NCBI GenBank assembly: GCA_900545405.1
Contig: UQYT01000013.1
Span: forward strand, 1-59,086
DNA from: an uncultured Eubacteriales bacterium
Lineage (GTDB): Bacteria; Bacillota; Clostridia; Oscillospirales; Oscillospiraceae
Length of the DNA stretch: 59,086 bases
Reading direction: 5' to 3'
Of this stretch, positions 30,823 through 38,961 are shown piece after piece (positions within the stretch are counted from its first letter, which is position 1; each line of letters starts with the position of its first letter). The notes under the pieces are model-generated. The model did not search any database, had not been told where the DNA came from, and saw only the letters and a program-made list of their open reading frames with translations. The position numbers and the translations under genes were made by a program.

Positions 30823-31667
30823 AAAAGGGCGGCATCTCCGGCGCGAGGCTGGCGGACAACGTCATGACCTACGTCCTGCTCGCCGTCGTGTCCGTCATCT
30901 TCCTCTTCCCCTGCGTGTGGCTCATCGCCGCCTCCTTCTCCAGGAGCGGCGACCTGCACTCTTTCTCCGGCTTCTTCCCCAGGGAGTTCTCCGCCCGGAC
31001 CTTCGTCGAGCTCTTCACCGACGACGTCAACGGGCTCTACCCCTACAAGCGCTGGTTTTTGAACACGCTCTACGTCGCGAGCTGCACCTGCGTCATCGGC
31101 ACGCTGCTCGTCATCCTGACGGGCTATGTCATGAGCCGCTTCCGCTTCAAGGGCCGCGACACCATACGCAAGACCACGCTGCTGCTCGGCATGTTCCCCG
31201 GCTTCATGGGCATGACCGCGGTTTACATAATTATGGGCCAGCTCGGTCTGCTCAACTCCCTGGAGTCGCTCATCTTCTACTACTCCTGCACCGCGCCGCT
31301 CGGCTATCTGGTGCAGAAGGGCTATTTCGACTCCATCCCCTACACCATCCACGAGGCCGCGACCATAGACGGCGCGAGCCAGATGCAGATATTCACGAAG
31401 ATAACCCTCCCGCTCTCGAAGCCGATGCTGGTGTACACGGCGCTCACGCAGTTCGCCTGGCCCTGGAGCGACTGCCTGCTGCCCAAGCTGCTGCTCAAGG
31501 AGCGCGAGATGTGGACCGTCGCCGTGGGGCTCTACTCGATGCCGGACACCCAGTTCGCGCGCTTTGCCGCGGGCAGCGTGTTCATCGCCGTGCCCATCGT
31601 CATACTCTACTTCTGCCTCGTGAAGAACATCGTCAACGGCCTCACCGCCGGCGCCGTGAAGGGCTGA
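30819..31667 (+). CDS. MalG-type sugar ABC transporter permease
   Basis: A 282-residue permease, the usual MalG size, with six predicted helices. EAA loop: EAATIDGASQMQIFTKITLPL. It starts at a GTG whose last two bases form the TGA of the MalF gene (4-bp overlap), behind AGGAGGAG. It completes the membrane part of the importer. No ATP-binding gene follows; a general MsmX/MalK-type ATPase encoded elsewhere must be assumed. Confidence 0.94.
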   Translation: MKKGGISGARLADNVMTYVLLAVVSVIFLFPCVWLIAASFSRSGDLHSFSGFFPREFSARTFVELFTDDVNGLYPYKRWFLNTLYVASCTCVIGTLLVILTGYVMSRFRFKGRDTIRKTTLLLGMFPGFMGMTAVYIIMGQLGLLNSLESLIFYYSCTAPLGYLVQKGYFDSIPYTIHEAATIDGASQMQIFTKITLPLSKPMLVYTALTQFAWPWSDCLLPKLLLKEREMWTVAVGLYSMPDTQFARFAAGSVFIAVPIVILYFCLVKNIVNGLTAGAVKG

Positions 31668-31671
31668 GAGC

Positions 31672-33195
31672 ATGAGAAGGACTCAACGCGGCCTGGCGCT
31701 GCTCCTGGCACTCTGCCTGCTGCTGCTCTCCGCCTGCGGGGAGCGGCGGCGCGAGGCGGAGGAGAACGTCATCGACGACAAATACCGCAACTGGTACGAG
31801 GTCTTCGTCTACTCCTATTACGACAGCGACGGCGACCGGATAGGCGACCTCGCCGGCCTTGCGGAAAAGCTCGACTACATCGCCTCCCTCGGCATGAACG
31901 GCATCTGGCTCATGCCCATAATGCCCTCGCCGAGCTATCACAAGTACGACGTCACGGACTACTACGGCATCGACCCGCAGTACGGCACGCTGGAGGACTT
32001 CTCCGCCCTGCTCGAAAAGGCGCACAGCCTGGGCATCGACGTCATAATAGACCTCGTCGTGAACCACACCTCCAGCGAGCACCCCTGGTTCCTGAGCGCG
32101 AAGGCGGACGTGAACTCCGAGTACCGCGAATACTACAACTGGTCGGATGAGCCGCTCGACGGCTATGCCAAGGCGGGCGGGAGCTATTATGAGTGCCGCT
32201 TTGTGAACACCATGCCGGACCTCAACCTCGACAGCGAGGCGGTGCGGGCCGAGATAGAGCGCATCCTGCGCTTCTGGCTCGAGGACGTGGGCGTGGACGG
32301 CTTCCGCCTCGACGCCGTGACGAGCTACTACACGGGCGAGCGCGAGCGGAACATCGACTTCCTCTCCTGGCTCGGCGAGACGGCGCGGTCCATCAGCCCC
32401 GACTGCTACATCGTGGGCGAGGCCTGGACCGACCTCTACGAGATCGCCGACTACTGCGCAGCGGACATCGACAGCTTCTTCCTCTTCCCCGTCGCGCAGA
32501 GCGGCGGCTACATCGAGGAGATACTCGGCCCCGACGTGAAGGAGCCGGGCAGGAGCTACGCCAACGTCACGGCCCTGCTCGAGCAGCGGCTGCCGGAGGA
32601 CACCATCCCGGCCCCCTTCCTCGGCAACCACGATACGCCCCGCGCCGCGAGCGTGCTCGGCCCCGACACGGCAAAGCAGAAGATGGCCGCCGGGCTGCTG
32701 GCCATGATGCGCGGCGGGACCTTCGTCTACTACGGCGACGAGATAGGCATGACCGGCTCCAAAACCGACCCCGACAAGCGGCTCGGCATGCTCTGGACCA
32801 CGCTCTCGGAGACGACGCACTGCCCGCCCGGCACTACCGAGGCGAACTACCCCCAGCCCTCCGTGACGGAGCAGCTCGCGGACCCGGATTCGCTGCTCAA
32901 CTACTACGCCGCGGCGATGCGGCTGCGAAACGAGAACCCGGAGATCGCCCGCGGGACGAGCGAGATACTCGACACCGGCGAGGGCGACGTCTGCGCGATA
33001 AGGCGCAGCTGGAATGGCGGGAGCTGCGTCCTCGTGATAAACCCCTCCAAAAACGCGCACGAGCTCGCGCTCGGGCCCCTTGGGCTCGGGGAGCTCTGGC
33101 TCACCGGCGAGCTGACCGCCTCGGGCGGCGAGGTCGCCCTAAAGGGCGGGACGCTCAGCCTTCCCGCTTACTCCATCGCCGTTTTGCGCGCGTAA
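31672..33195 (+). CDS. Extracellular lipoprotein GH13 alpha-amylase/alpha-glucosidase
   Basis: A 507-residue GH13 enzyme anchored as a lipoprotein: lipobox LLSAC, Cys22. The catalytic domain begins about residue 40 (YEVFVYSYYDSDGDRIGDLAGL, a calcium-type DSDGDRIGD loop). Conserved regions: IIDLVVNHTS, DGFRLDAV (nucleophile D214), YIVGEAW (acid/base E250) and FLGNHDTPR (D321). The subfamily resembles surface amylases of gut Clostridia and oligo-1,6-glucosidases. It is the last gene of the operon, 4 bp after malG. It should cut bound glucan outside the cell and feed the importer. Confidence 0.92.
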   Translation: MRRTQRGLALLLALCLLLLSACGERRREAEENVIDDKYRNWYEVFVYSYYDSDGDRIGDLAGLAEKLDYIASLGMNGIWLMPIMPSPSYHKYDVTDYYGIDPQYGTLEDFSALLEKAHSLGIDVIIDLVVNHTSSEHPWFLSAKADVNSEYREYYNWSDEPLDGYAKAGGSYYECRFVNTMPDLNLDSEAVRAEIERILRFWLEDVGVDGFRLDAVTSYYTGERERNIDFLSWLGETARSISPDCYIVGEAWTDLYEIADYCAADIDSFFLFPVAQSGGYIEEILGPDVKEPGRSYANVTALLEQRLPEDTIPAPFLGNHDTPRAASVLGPDTAKQKMAAGLLAMMRGGTFVYYGDEIGMTGSKTDPDKRLGMLWTTLSETTHCPPGTTEANYPQPSVTEQLADPDSLLNYYAAAMRLRNENPEIARGTSEILDTGEGDVCAIRRSWNGGSCVLVINPSKNAHELALGPLGLGELWLTGELTASGGEVALKGGTLSLPAYSIAVLRA

Positions 33196-33206
33196 ATCCC
33201 CGCACC

Positions 33207-33235
33207 GGGCCGCCCTCATTCGGGCGGCCCTTTTG
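33207..33235 (+). terminator. Terminator of the glucan operon
   Basis: GGGCCGCCC (33207-33215) and GGGCGGCCC (33222-33230) with a 6-nt loop, followed by TTTT. It lies 11 bp after the amylase stop. Confidence 0.85.
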
Positions 33236-33253
33236 CGCGGGGCATAATATCTG

Positions 33254-33282
33254 TTGACGTTGGCGGCTTAAAATTGTAAAAT
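33254..33282 (+). promoter_or_regulatory. Promoter of holB-ricT, with start site at the ATG
   Basis: TTGACG (33254-33259), a 17-bp spacer and TAAAAT (33277-33282). The ATG at 33290 begins 7 bp after the -10, where transcription should start, so the mRNA may be leaderless. Confidence 0.72.
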
Positions 33283-33289
33283 GAGGGGT

Positions 33290-34081
33290 ATGGATAAACT
33301 CGTGATAAAGCCCGGCGAACGGGTGTCACATGCCTATATCGTTGCCTCCGCGTCCGAGGAAGCGCGGCGGGAGACGGCGCAGCGCCTCGCGGCGGCCATG
33401 CTCTGCGAGTCCGGGGGCGAGCGCCCCTGCGGCGAGTGCCGGCACTGCCGCAAGGTGTTTGCCGGCATCCACCCGGACGTCATCTCCGTCGCCCCCGGCG
33501 TGGACGACAAGGGCCGCAAGCGGCGGGAGATCCTCGTAGACCAGGTGCGCTTCATCTCCGCGGACGCGCAGGTCATGCCGAACGAGGCCCGCGTCAAGGT
33601 CTACGTCGTGCACGACGCGGACCGCATGAACGCCGCGGCGCAGAACGCCCTGCTGAAGCTGCTGGAGGAGCCGCCCGCGAGCGCGGCCTTCGTGCTCTGC
33701 GCGGCGAACCCGGCGCTGCTGCTGCCCACCGTGCGCTCCCGCTGCGTGCTCATCCGCCGCAACGAGGACGCCGCCGAGGACGAGCAGTCGGCCGCCGACG
33801 CGCTCGCGCTGCTCTCGGCCCTGGCCGCGGGCGACCGCGTCTCCCTGCTCAGGTGGGAGTTCGGCAGCGAGGACATGGACCCCCGGCGCGCCGCCGCCAT
33901 GATAAACGCCGCCAGAGAGGAGCTCGCGGACATACTCCGCGGCGAGGGCCGGGTGAGCATACCCGCCCCGCGCTGCGTGGGGCTCGACGCGCTCTTCGCC
34001 AAATGCTCCGCCATGCTCAGGCTCAACGTGAGCGTGAGACACGTCTTCGGCCTGATAGCCGTCGGCGGGGTCAGGAAATGA
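33290..34081 (+). CDS. holB: DNA polymerase III delta' subunit-like protein
   Basis: A 263-residue clamp-loader subunit, shorter than usual (about 300-330), because the C-terminal collar domain is reduced. Recognisable parts: VSHAYIVAS, the zinc module CGECRHCRKV, HPDVISVAP, VKVYVVHDADRMNAAAQNALLKLLEEPP and the sensor region RSRCVLIR. The Walker A lysine is missing, as expected for delta'. ATG at 33290 is preferred to 33281, which overlaps the -10. holB-ricT adjacency is typical of Firmicutes. Confidence 0.92.
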   Translation: MDKLVIKPGERVSHAYIVASASEEARRETAQRLAAAMLCESGGERPCGECRHCRKVFAGIHPDVISVAPGVDDKGRKRREILVDQVRFISADAQVMPNEARVKVYVVHDADRMNAAAQNALLKLLEEPPASAAFVLCAANPALLLPTVRSRCVLIRRNEDAAEDEQSAADALALLSALAAGDRVSLLRWEFGSEDMDPRRAAAMINAAREELADILRGEGRVSIPAPRCVGLDALFAKCSAMLRLNVSVRHVFGLIAVGGVRK

Positions 34082-34091
34082 GGAAGATAAA

Positions 34092-35321
34092 TTGACAGAA
34101 GTCGTCAGCGTGAAATTCAAAAACCGCGGCAAGACCTACTACTTCGCCGCCGCAGGGAACACCGTCGAGATAGGGCAGAACGTCATCGTCGAGACCTCCA
34201 AGGGCCTCGAGTTCGCCCAGTGCGTCATGGGCAACCACTTCGTCCCGGACGAGAAGGTCATCCCGCCCATCCGCCCCGTGGTGCGCGTCGCCACGGAGAA
34301 CGACCTGCGCGTCGCCGAGATCAACAAAAAGCGCGAGCGCGAGGCCTTTGACATCTGCAAGAAGAAGATCGAGGACCACGGCCTCGACATGAAGCTCGTG
34401 GACGTGGAGTGCAGCTTCGAGGGGAACAAGATAACCTTCTTCTTCACCTCGGACGGGCGCGTGGACTTCCGCGAGCTCGTCAAGGACCTGGCCTCCGTGT
34501 TCCGCAACCGCATAGAGCTGCGCCAGATAGGCGTGCGCGACGAGGCCAAGATGCTCGGCGGCATCGGCATCTGCGGGCGGCCCTTCTGCTGCAGCCAGTT
34601 CCTGGACGAGTTCCAGCCCGTCTCCACCAAGATGGCCAAGATACAGTCCATGTCCCTCAACCCGAGCAAGATCTCCGGCACCTGCGGCAGGCTCATGTGC
34701 TGCCTGAGGTACGAGGAGGAGGCCTATGAGAACCTGGTCAAGACCGTGCCGAAGAACGGCGCCTTCGTGGAGACCCCGGCGGGCTACGGCAACGTCACGC
34801 AGGTGAACCTCCTGCGCCGCACGGTGAAGGTCAAGCTCGACGGAGAGGGCGAGGACGTGTTCAAGACCTATTCCGCCGACGAGGTCGCCGCCATACCCGG
34901 CGGGCGCCCGAAGCCGGGCGAGCCGCTGCCCCAGCTGCTCAAGAACCGCCCCGCGCCGGAGCGCAGCGAGGACGAGGCGGAGCCCGCCGAGGAGCCGAAG
35001 CCGCGCTTCTCCCCCGCGGAGGCCCCGGCGGCGCGCAAGGCGAGCTCCGAGGTGCCCGTGCGCAAGCGCCAGGGCGGCCGCGGCCGCGGCGGCAAGCGCC
35101 CGGAGGGCAAGTCCGCGGAGCCGCAGGCCCAGTCCAAGCCCCGCCGCGAGCGCGACTCCGGCCGCGCCCAGCAGCCGAAGGAGCCCGCCCAGCCCCGCGA
35201 GGGCCGTGAATCCCGCGAGGGCAGAGAGGGCCGCGAGGGCCAGTCCCGACGCCCGAACAACCGCCGCCGCCGTCCCCAGGGCGGCAAGCCCAAGCCGCCG
35301 AAGCCGGCAGACAACAGCTGA
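34092..35321 (+). CDS. ricT: RicT/YaaT (PSP1 domain) with a long basic C-terminal extension
   Basis: A 409-residue protein. Residues 1 to about 275 are the PSP1/YaaT core, with the cysteine motifs ICGRPFCCSQF and GTCGRLMCCLRYEEEAYE. In Bacillus RicT joins RicA and RicF in an iron-sulphur complex that helps RNase Y process mRNA. The last 120 or so residues are an added disordered tail rich in Arg, Gly, Pro, Lys and Glu with REGRE/REGREG repeats, resembling RG-rich RNA-binding tails. Most RicT proteins end near residue 280. The start is a TTG behind AGGAAGA, 10 bp after holB. Confidence 0.93.
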   Translation: MTEVVSVKFKNRGKTYYFAAAGNTVEIGQNVIVETSKGLEFAQCVMGNHFVPDEKVIPPIRPVVRVATENDLRVAEINKKREREAFDICKKKIEDHGLDMKLVDVECSFEGNKITFFFTSDGRVDFRELVKDLASVFRNRIELRQIGVRDEAKMLGGIGICGRPFCCSQFLDEFQPVSTKMAKIQSMSLNPSKISGTCGRLMCCLRYEEEAYENLVKTVPKNGAFVETPAGYGNVTQVNLLRRTVKVKLDGEGEDVFKTYSADEVAAIPGGRPKPGEPLPQLLKNRPAPERSEDEAEPAEEPKPRFSPAEAPAARKASSEVPVRKRQGGRGRGGKRPEGKSAEPQAQSKPRRERDSGRAQQPKEPAQPREGRESREGREGREGQSRRPNNRRRRPQGGKPKPPKPADNS

Positions 35322-35327
35322 ATACCC

Positions 35328-35360
35328 AGGGCCGCCCCGTTCTCCGGACAGGGCGGCCCT
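35328..35360. terminator. GC-rich hairpin after ricT
   Basis: AGGGCCGCCC and GGGCGGCCCT (35328-35337/35351-35360) form a 10-bp stem, but no T-run follows. It may slow or end holB-ricT transcription, with lower certainty than the other terminators. Confidence 0.5.
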
Positions 35361-35374
35361 CACGCGTCTGCGCG

Positions 35375-35403
35375 TTGACTTTGCAGCGGGCGCATGGTAA
35401 AAT
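35375..35403 (+). promoter_or_regulatory. Promoter of the aconitase X genes
   Basis: TTGACT (35375-35380), 17 bp, TAAAAT (35398-35403). The predicted start near 35410 leaves a leader of about 26 nt with AAGGAG. Confidence 0.75.
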
Positions 35404-35435
35404 ATTGCTACGAAATTGACAAGGAGTTGATAGTC

Positions 35436-36713
35436 ATGCTTCTCACGCCCGAACAGCAGGCCATGCTGGACGGCGCCGAGGGCGAGGTCATGGCCAAGGT
35501 CATGCGCTCGCTGGTCATGTACGGCGAGACCTTCGGGGCCGAAAAGATGGTCCCTGTCACGAGCAAGTACGGACACACGGTCATCAGCTTCGGCATCGGC
35601 GTAATGAAGCCGGTGTACGAGCTCTACGACAAGCTGCTGGAGGCCGGCGCGGTCTCGAAGCAGCGCTTTTCCGCCGACCCCCTGCCGCTCGACCGCAAGG
35701 TCCCCTCGAACCTCCTCCAGGACATCATCTTCAAGCGCATCATGTACTCGGAGCAAGGGCGCTATGAGGCCCAGCTGGAGAAGTTCGGGCTGCTCAGCCG
35801 CGACGCCTTCACCTGCGCCTGCTACCTCGACGAGGTGGGCAACAAGCCGGGCAAGGGCGAGGTGCTCTCCTGGGCGGAGTCCAGCGCCGTGGTGTACGCC
35901 AACAGCGTGCTCGGCGCGCGGTGCAACCGCAACTCCGGCATGCTGGAGCTGATGGGCTCCATCGCCGGCTGCGTGCCGTACTTCGGCCTGCTCACGGACG
36001 ACGGGCGAAGGGCCGACTGGATAGTCGAGGTCAAAACGGAGAAGAAGCCGGAGGCGCAGCTCCTCGGCTCGGCCATAGGCATGAAGGTCATGGAGCAGGT
36101 GCCGTACATAAGGGGCCTCGATAAGTGGCTCGGCACCGAGATAACGCCCGAGGTCTCGGCGTATCTGAAGGACTTCGGCGCGGCCACGGCCTCGAACGGC
36201 GCGGTGGGCCTCTACCACGTGGAAAACCTCACGCCGGAGGCGAAGGAACAGGGCGAGGGCCTCATCCGCGAGGGCGCGAAGGTGTACGTCATAGACGACG
36301 CCGAGCTCGAGCGCGTGAAGGCGGGCTACCCCTGCGTGTGGAAGGACCTGAACGCCGCGCCCAAGCTCTGCTTCGTGGGCTGCCCGCACCTGACGCTCGG
36401 CCAGCTCCAGAGCTGGACGGAGCGCATCGAAAAGTCGCTGCGTGAAAACGGAAAGCGCAAGGTCACCGTCCCCACCGTGTTCACCGCCGCCCCGGCCACC
36501 ATCAAGGAGTTCCAGAAGACCCCCTACGCCAGGCGGCTGGAGCGCACGGGCGTCATCCTCTCCTACATCTGCCCGCTGATGTACATGAACAACCCCCTCT
36601 CGGGCAAGATGCCGGTCATCACCTGCTCCAACAAGCTGAGGACCTACACCACCGCGAGGTACTACACCGAGGATGAGATCCTCAGCAAGATCACGGGAGG
36701 TGCGGGAAAATGA
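35436..36713 (+). CDS. Aconitase X catalytic (large) subunit
   Basis: A 425-residue AcnX large subunit (DUF521). Segments: YGHTVISFGIG, CACYLDEVGNKPGKGEVLSWAESSAVVYANSVLGARCNRNSG, LCFVGCPHLTLGQL and PVITCSNKLRTYTTARYYT near the end, with conserved cysteines for a metal/iron-sulphur site. Known members dehydrate cis-3-hydroxy-L-proline in bacteria or phosphomevalonate in archaea. Neither pathway has other genes here, so the substrate is open. The ATG at 35436 follows AAGGAG. The stop overlaps the start of the small subunit by 4 bp. Confidence 0.9.
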   Translation: MLLTPEQQAMLDGAEGEVMAKVMRSLVMYGETFGAEKMVPVTSKYGHTVISFGIGVMKPVYELYDKLLEAGAVSKQRFSADPLPLDRKVPSNLLQDIIFKRIMYSEQGRYEAQLEKFGLLSRDAFTCACYLDEVGNKPGKGEVLSWAESSAVVYANSVLGARCNRNSGMLELMGSIAGCVPYFGLLTDDGRRADWIVEVKTEKKPEAQLLGSAIGMKVMEQVPYIRGLDKWLGTEITPEVSAYLKDFGAATASNGAVGLYHVENLTPEAKEQGEGLIREGAKVYVIDDAELERVKAGYPCVWKDLNAAPKLCFVGCPHLTLGQLQSWTERIEKSLRENGKRKVTVPTVFTAAPATIKEFQKTPYARRLERTGVILSYICPLMYMNNPLSGKMPVITCSNKLRTYTTARYYTEDEILSKITGGAGK

Positions 36714-37153
36714 GCAAGGTATTCAAGGGCCGCGCGATAGTCGCCGGGAGCTGTACCGCGCCCGCGCTGGTGTCCCACGGCGGCTTCAACACCCTGGCGA
36801 GCTTCCAGATGGCCATGATGTTCGGGGACAAGAAGGTCAAGTGCGGCGACCAGAACAACCCCGACCTCTACAAAAAGCCCATGAAGGGCAAGGCGCTCTG
36901 CCTGCCCCAGACCATAGGCTCCACCACCGGCGGCATGGTGCTCTACACCGCCTGCGCCACGGACAACCAGCCCGCGTGCATGCTGTTCTCGATGACGATA
37001 GACAGCCTCGCCGCCTCGGGCGCCATCCTCGCCGCCAACTGGACGGACGCGAACATGCCCGTCGTCGACCGGCTCGGCGACGAGTTCCTCAGCTACGTCC
37101 ACGACGGCATGCGCATCACCGTCTCCCCCGACGGCACCGTCACCGTGGAATAG
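36710..37153 (+). CDS. Aconitase X swivel-domain (small) subunit
   Basis: A 147-residue DUF126 protein that forms the swivelling domain of AcnX enzymes. The family motif LCLPQTIGSTTGGMVLYTAC contains the serine thought to take part in catalysis. The ATG overlaps the large-subunit stop (ATGA). Split genes for the two subunits are usual for the archaeal phosphomevalonate enzymes and for some bacterial ones; hydroxyproline enzymes are often a single fused chain. Confidence 0.9.
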   Translation: MSKVFKGRAIVAGSCTAPALVSHGGFNTLASFQMAMMFGDKKVKCGDQNNPDLYKKPMKGKALCLPQTIGSTTGGMVLYTACATDNQPACMLFSMTIDSLAASGAILAANWTDANMPVVDRLGDEFLSYVHDGMRITVSPDGTVTVE

Positions 37154-37164
37154 CGCGCAAAAAA

Positions 37165-37198
37165 TAAGGCGGGGACCCTTTGCGGGTCCCCGCTTTTT
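37165..37198. terminator. Bidirectional terminator between acnX and mreB
   Basis: GCGGGGACCC (37169-37178) pairs with GGGTCCCCGC (37184-37193) around TTTGC, preceded by an A-run and followed by a T-run. It serves acnX from the left and mreB from the right. Confidence 0.88.
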
Positions 37199-37204
37199 TG
37201 TTTT

Positions 37205-38236
37205 TCAGTTTTGCAGCTGGCGCTTGCGGGCGAAGTTCACCATGCCCTCGGGCAGCTCGTTGAGCCTCAGGAGCATCTTGCCCGCGCCGTAGGCGGCGCA
37301 GGAGATGGGGTCGTCCACGACCACGGTGCGCAGCTTGGTGTCGTGCTCCACGAGCATGTCGATGCCGTAGATGAGGCTGCCGCCGCCGGACATGACTATG
37401 CCGTTTTGCGAGATGTCCGCCACCAGCTCGGGCGGCGTGCGCTCGAGCACGTAGTGGATGCTCTCGAGTATCTCGCGCGCGGGCTCGAGCAGCACCTCGG
37501 CCAGCTCCGTGGAGCTGAGCTTGACCATCTTGGGCAGGCCCGTGACCAGGTCGCGGCCCTTGACCTCCTCGATGCCGACCTCGGGCTTCGGCACGACGCA
37601 GCCTATGTTTATCTTGACCTCCTCGGCCGTCTTGGCGCCGATGAGGACGTTGTAGCGCCGCCGTACGTAGCGGATTATCGCGTCGTCAAAGCTGCCACCC
37701 GCGACCTTTATGGACTCGCACTCGGCCACGCCGCCGAGGGAGACTACCGCCGTCTCCGTCGTACCGCCGCCGATGTCGATTATGAGGTGGCCGTCCGGCT
37801 TGGAGACGTCGATGCCCGCGCCGTAGGCCGTGGCGACCGCGCTCTCGACGAGGTACACCTTGCGCGCGCCGGCCTCGACCACCGCGTCTATGACCGCGCG
37901 CTCCTCCACGCCCGTGATGCTGCCCGGCACGCAGACGAGCACCCTCGGCTTGAAGAGGCTGAAGCTCGTGACGCGGCCGATGAGCTCCTTGAGCATGGCG
38001 ACGGTCATGTCGTAGTCGGAGATGACGCCGTCGGTGATGGGCTGGATGGGCACTATGCTCGCGGGGGTGCGGCCCAGCATCTTCTGCGCGTCGTGGCCGA
38101 CCTTCAGCAGGCGGCCCGTGAACTTGTCCACGGCCACGATGGTCGGTTCGCGTATCTGCACGCCCTTGCCCCTTGAGTAGAGCAGCACGCCTGTGGTCCC
38201 CATGTCTAGGGCTATATCCCGTTCAAATATCAGCAT
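37205..38236 (-). CDS. mreB: MreB-family rod-shape actin homologue
   Basis: A 343-residue actin-like ATPase that guides cell-wall synthesis along the long axis. Visible: DIALDMGTTGVLLY (phosphate 1), REPTIVAVDK, HLIIDIGGGTTETAVVSLGG (phosphate 2), AGGSFDDAII and GIVMSGGGSLIYGID. The usual mreC-mreD partners are absent, suggesting an extra paralogue such as Mbl or MreBH. It lies 52 bp downstream of comF and may be the end of the uvrA-to-mreB transcription unit. Confidence 0.95.
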   Translation of the reverse strand: MLIFERDIALDMGTTGVLLYSRGKGVQIREPTIVAVDKFTGRLLKVGHDAQKMLGRTPASIVPIQPITDGVISDYDMTVAMLKELIGRVTSFSLFKPRVLVCVPGSITGVEERAVIDAVVEAGARKVYLVESAVATAYGAGIDVSKPDGHLIIDIGGGTTETAVVSLGGVAECESIKVAGGSFDDAIIRYVRRRYNVLIGAKTAEEVKINIGCVVPKPEVGIEEVKGRDLVTGLPKMVKLSSTELAEVLLEPAREILESIHYVLERTPPELVADISQNGIVMSGGGSLIYGIDMLVEHDTKLRTVVVDDPISCAAYGAGKMLLRLNELPEGMVNFARKRQLQN

Positions 38237-38288
38237 AGCTTACGCACCTTTCCAGTCTTACCGTAATCATAGACCACTTCGGGCCGGT

Positions 38289-38951
38289 TTATTCGGCCTT
38301 TGCAAGGGCCGCGCACACGACCTTTGCGGCCCCGGCCCCGCCCAGGGTCCGGGCGCACTCGGCTGCCGTAGCGCCGGTCGTGACGATGTCGTCGATGAGG
38401 AGTATCCTGCGGCCCTCGACCAGCTCAGGGTCGATGACCTCGTACGCGCCGGAGATGTTCGCGCGGCGCTTTTCGATGCTGCCGGTGACCGACTGCGGGG
38501 CCGCGTCCCTGCGCTTGCGCAGAGTCTCCACCGCCACGTCGCCGAGCTCGAGGGCCGCGGCCATGGCGATGAGCATGGCCTGGTCGTAGCCGCGCTCGCT
38601 CAGCCGCTGGCTGGAGAGCGGCACCCAGGAGATGAGGTCGTACTCCCCGCGCAGACGCTCGTCTATGCAGCGCGCCACCAGGCGGCCGAACACGCCCGCG
38701 TAGGCCGTGACGCCCTGGAACTTGTACCTGTGCAGCGCGTCGCGCACCGCGCCCTCGTACCGCAATGGCGCCACGCAGGCCGCGACGAAGTCCGTGCCCG
38801 CGCGCTCCGAGGGCCGCGTGTAGGGCAGGTCCCTCTCGCACGCGGCGCACATGCCGCTCTCGCCCCGCCGGAGCAGCCGGCGGCAGAACGCGCAGCGCGG
38901 CGGAAAGATGATGTCAAGGATCCCGCTTTTAGACTTGGCCACGGCGATCAC
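38289..38951 (-). CDS. comF: ComF-family phosphoribosyltransferase-like protein
   Basis: A 220-residue ComF protein. An N-terminal zinc module (FPPRCAFCRRLL, then GMCAACERDLP) precedes a type I phosphoribosyltransferase domain with the PRPP loop RILLIDDIVTTGATAAE. In naturally transformable Firmicutes ComF helps import single-stranded DNA. The start is a GTG at 38951, or a second GTG at 38942. It follows recD2 by 10 bp in the same direction. No comFA helicase gene is nearby. Confidence 0.92.
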   Translation of the reverse strand: MIAVAKSKSGILDIIFPPRCAFCRRLLRRGESGMCAACERDLPYTRPSERAGTDFVAACVAPLRYEGAVRDALHRYKFQGVTAYAGVFGRLVARCIDERLRGEYDLISWVPLSSQRLSERGYDQAMLIAMAAALELGDVAVETLRKRRDAAPQSVTGSIEKRRANISGAYEVIDPELVEGRRILLIDDIVTTGATAAECARTLGGAGAAKVVCAALAKAE

Positions 38952-38961
38952 GTCCCCTTTT

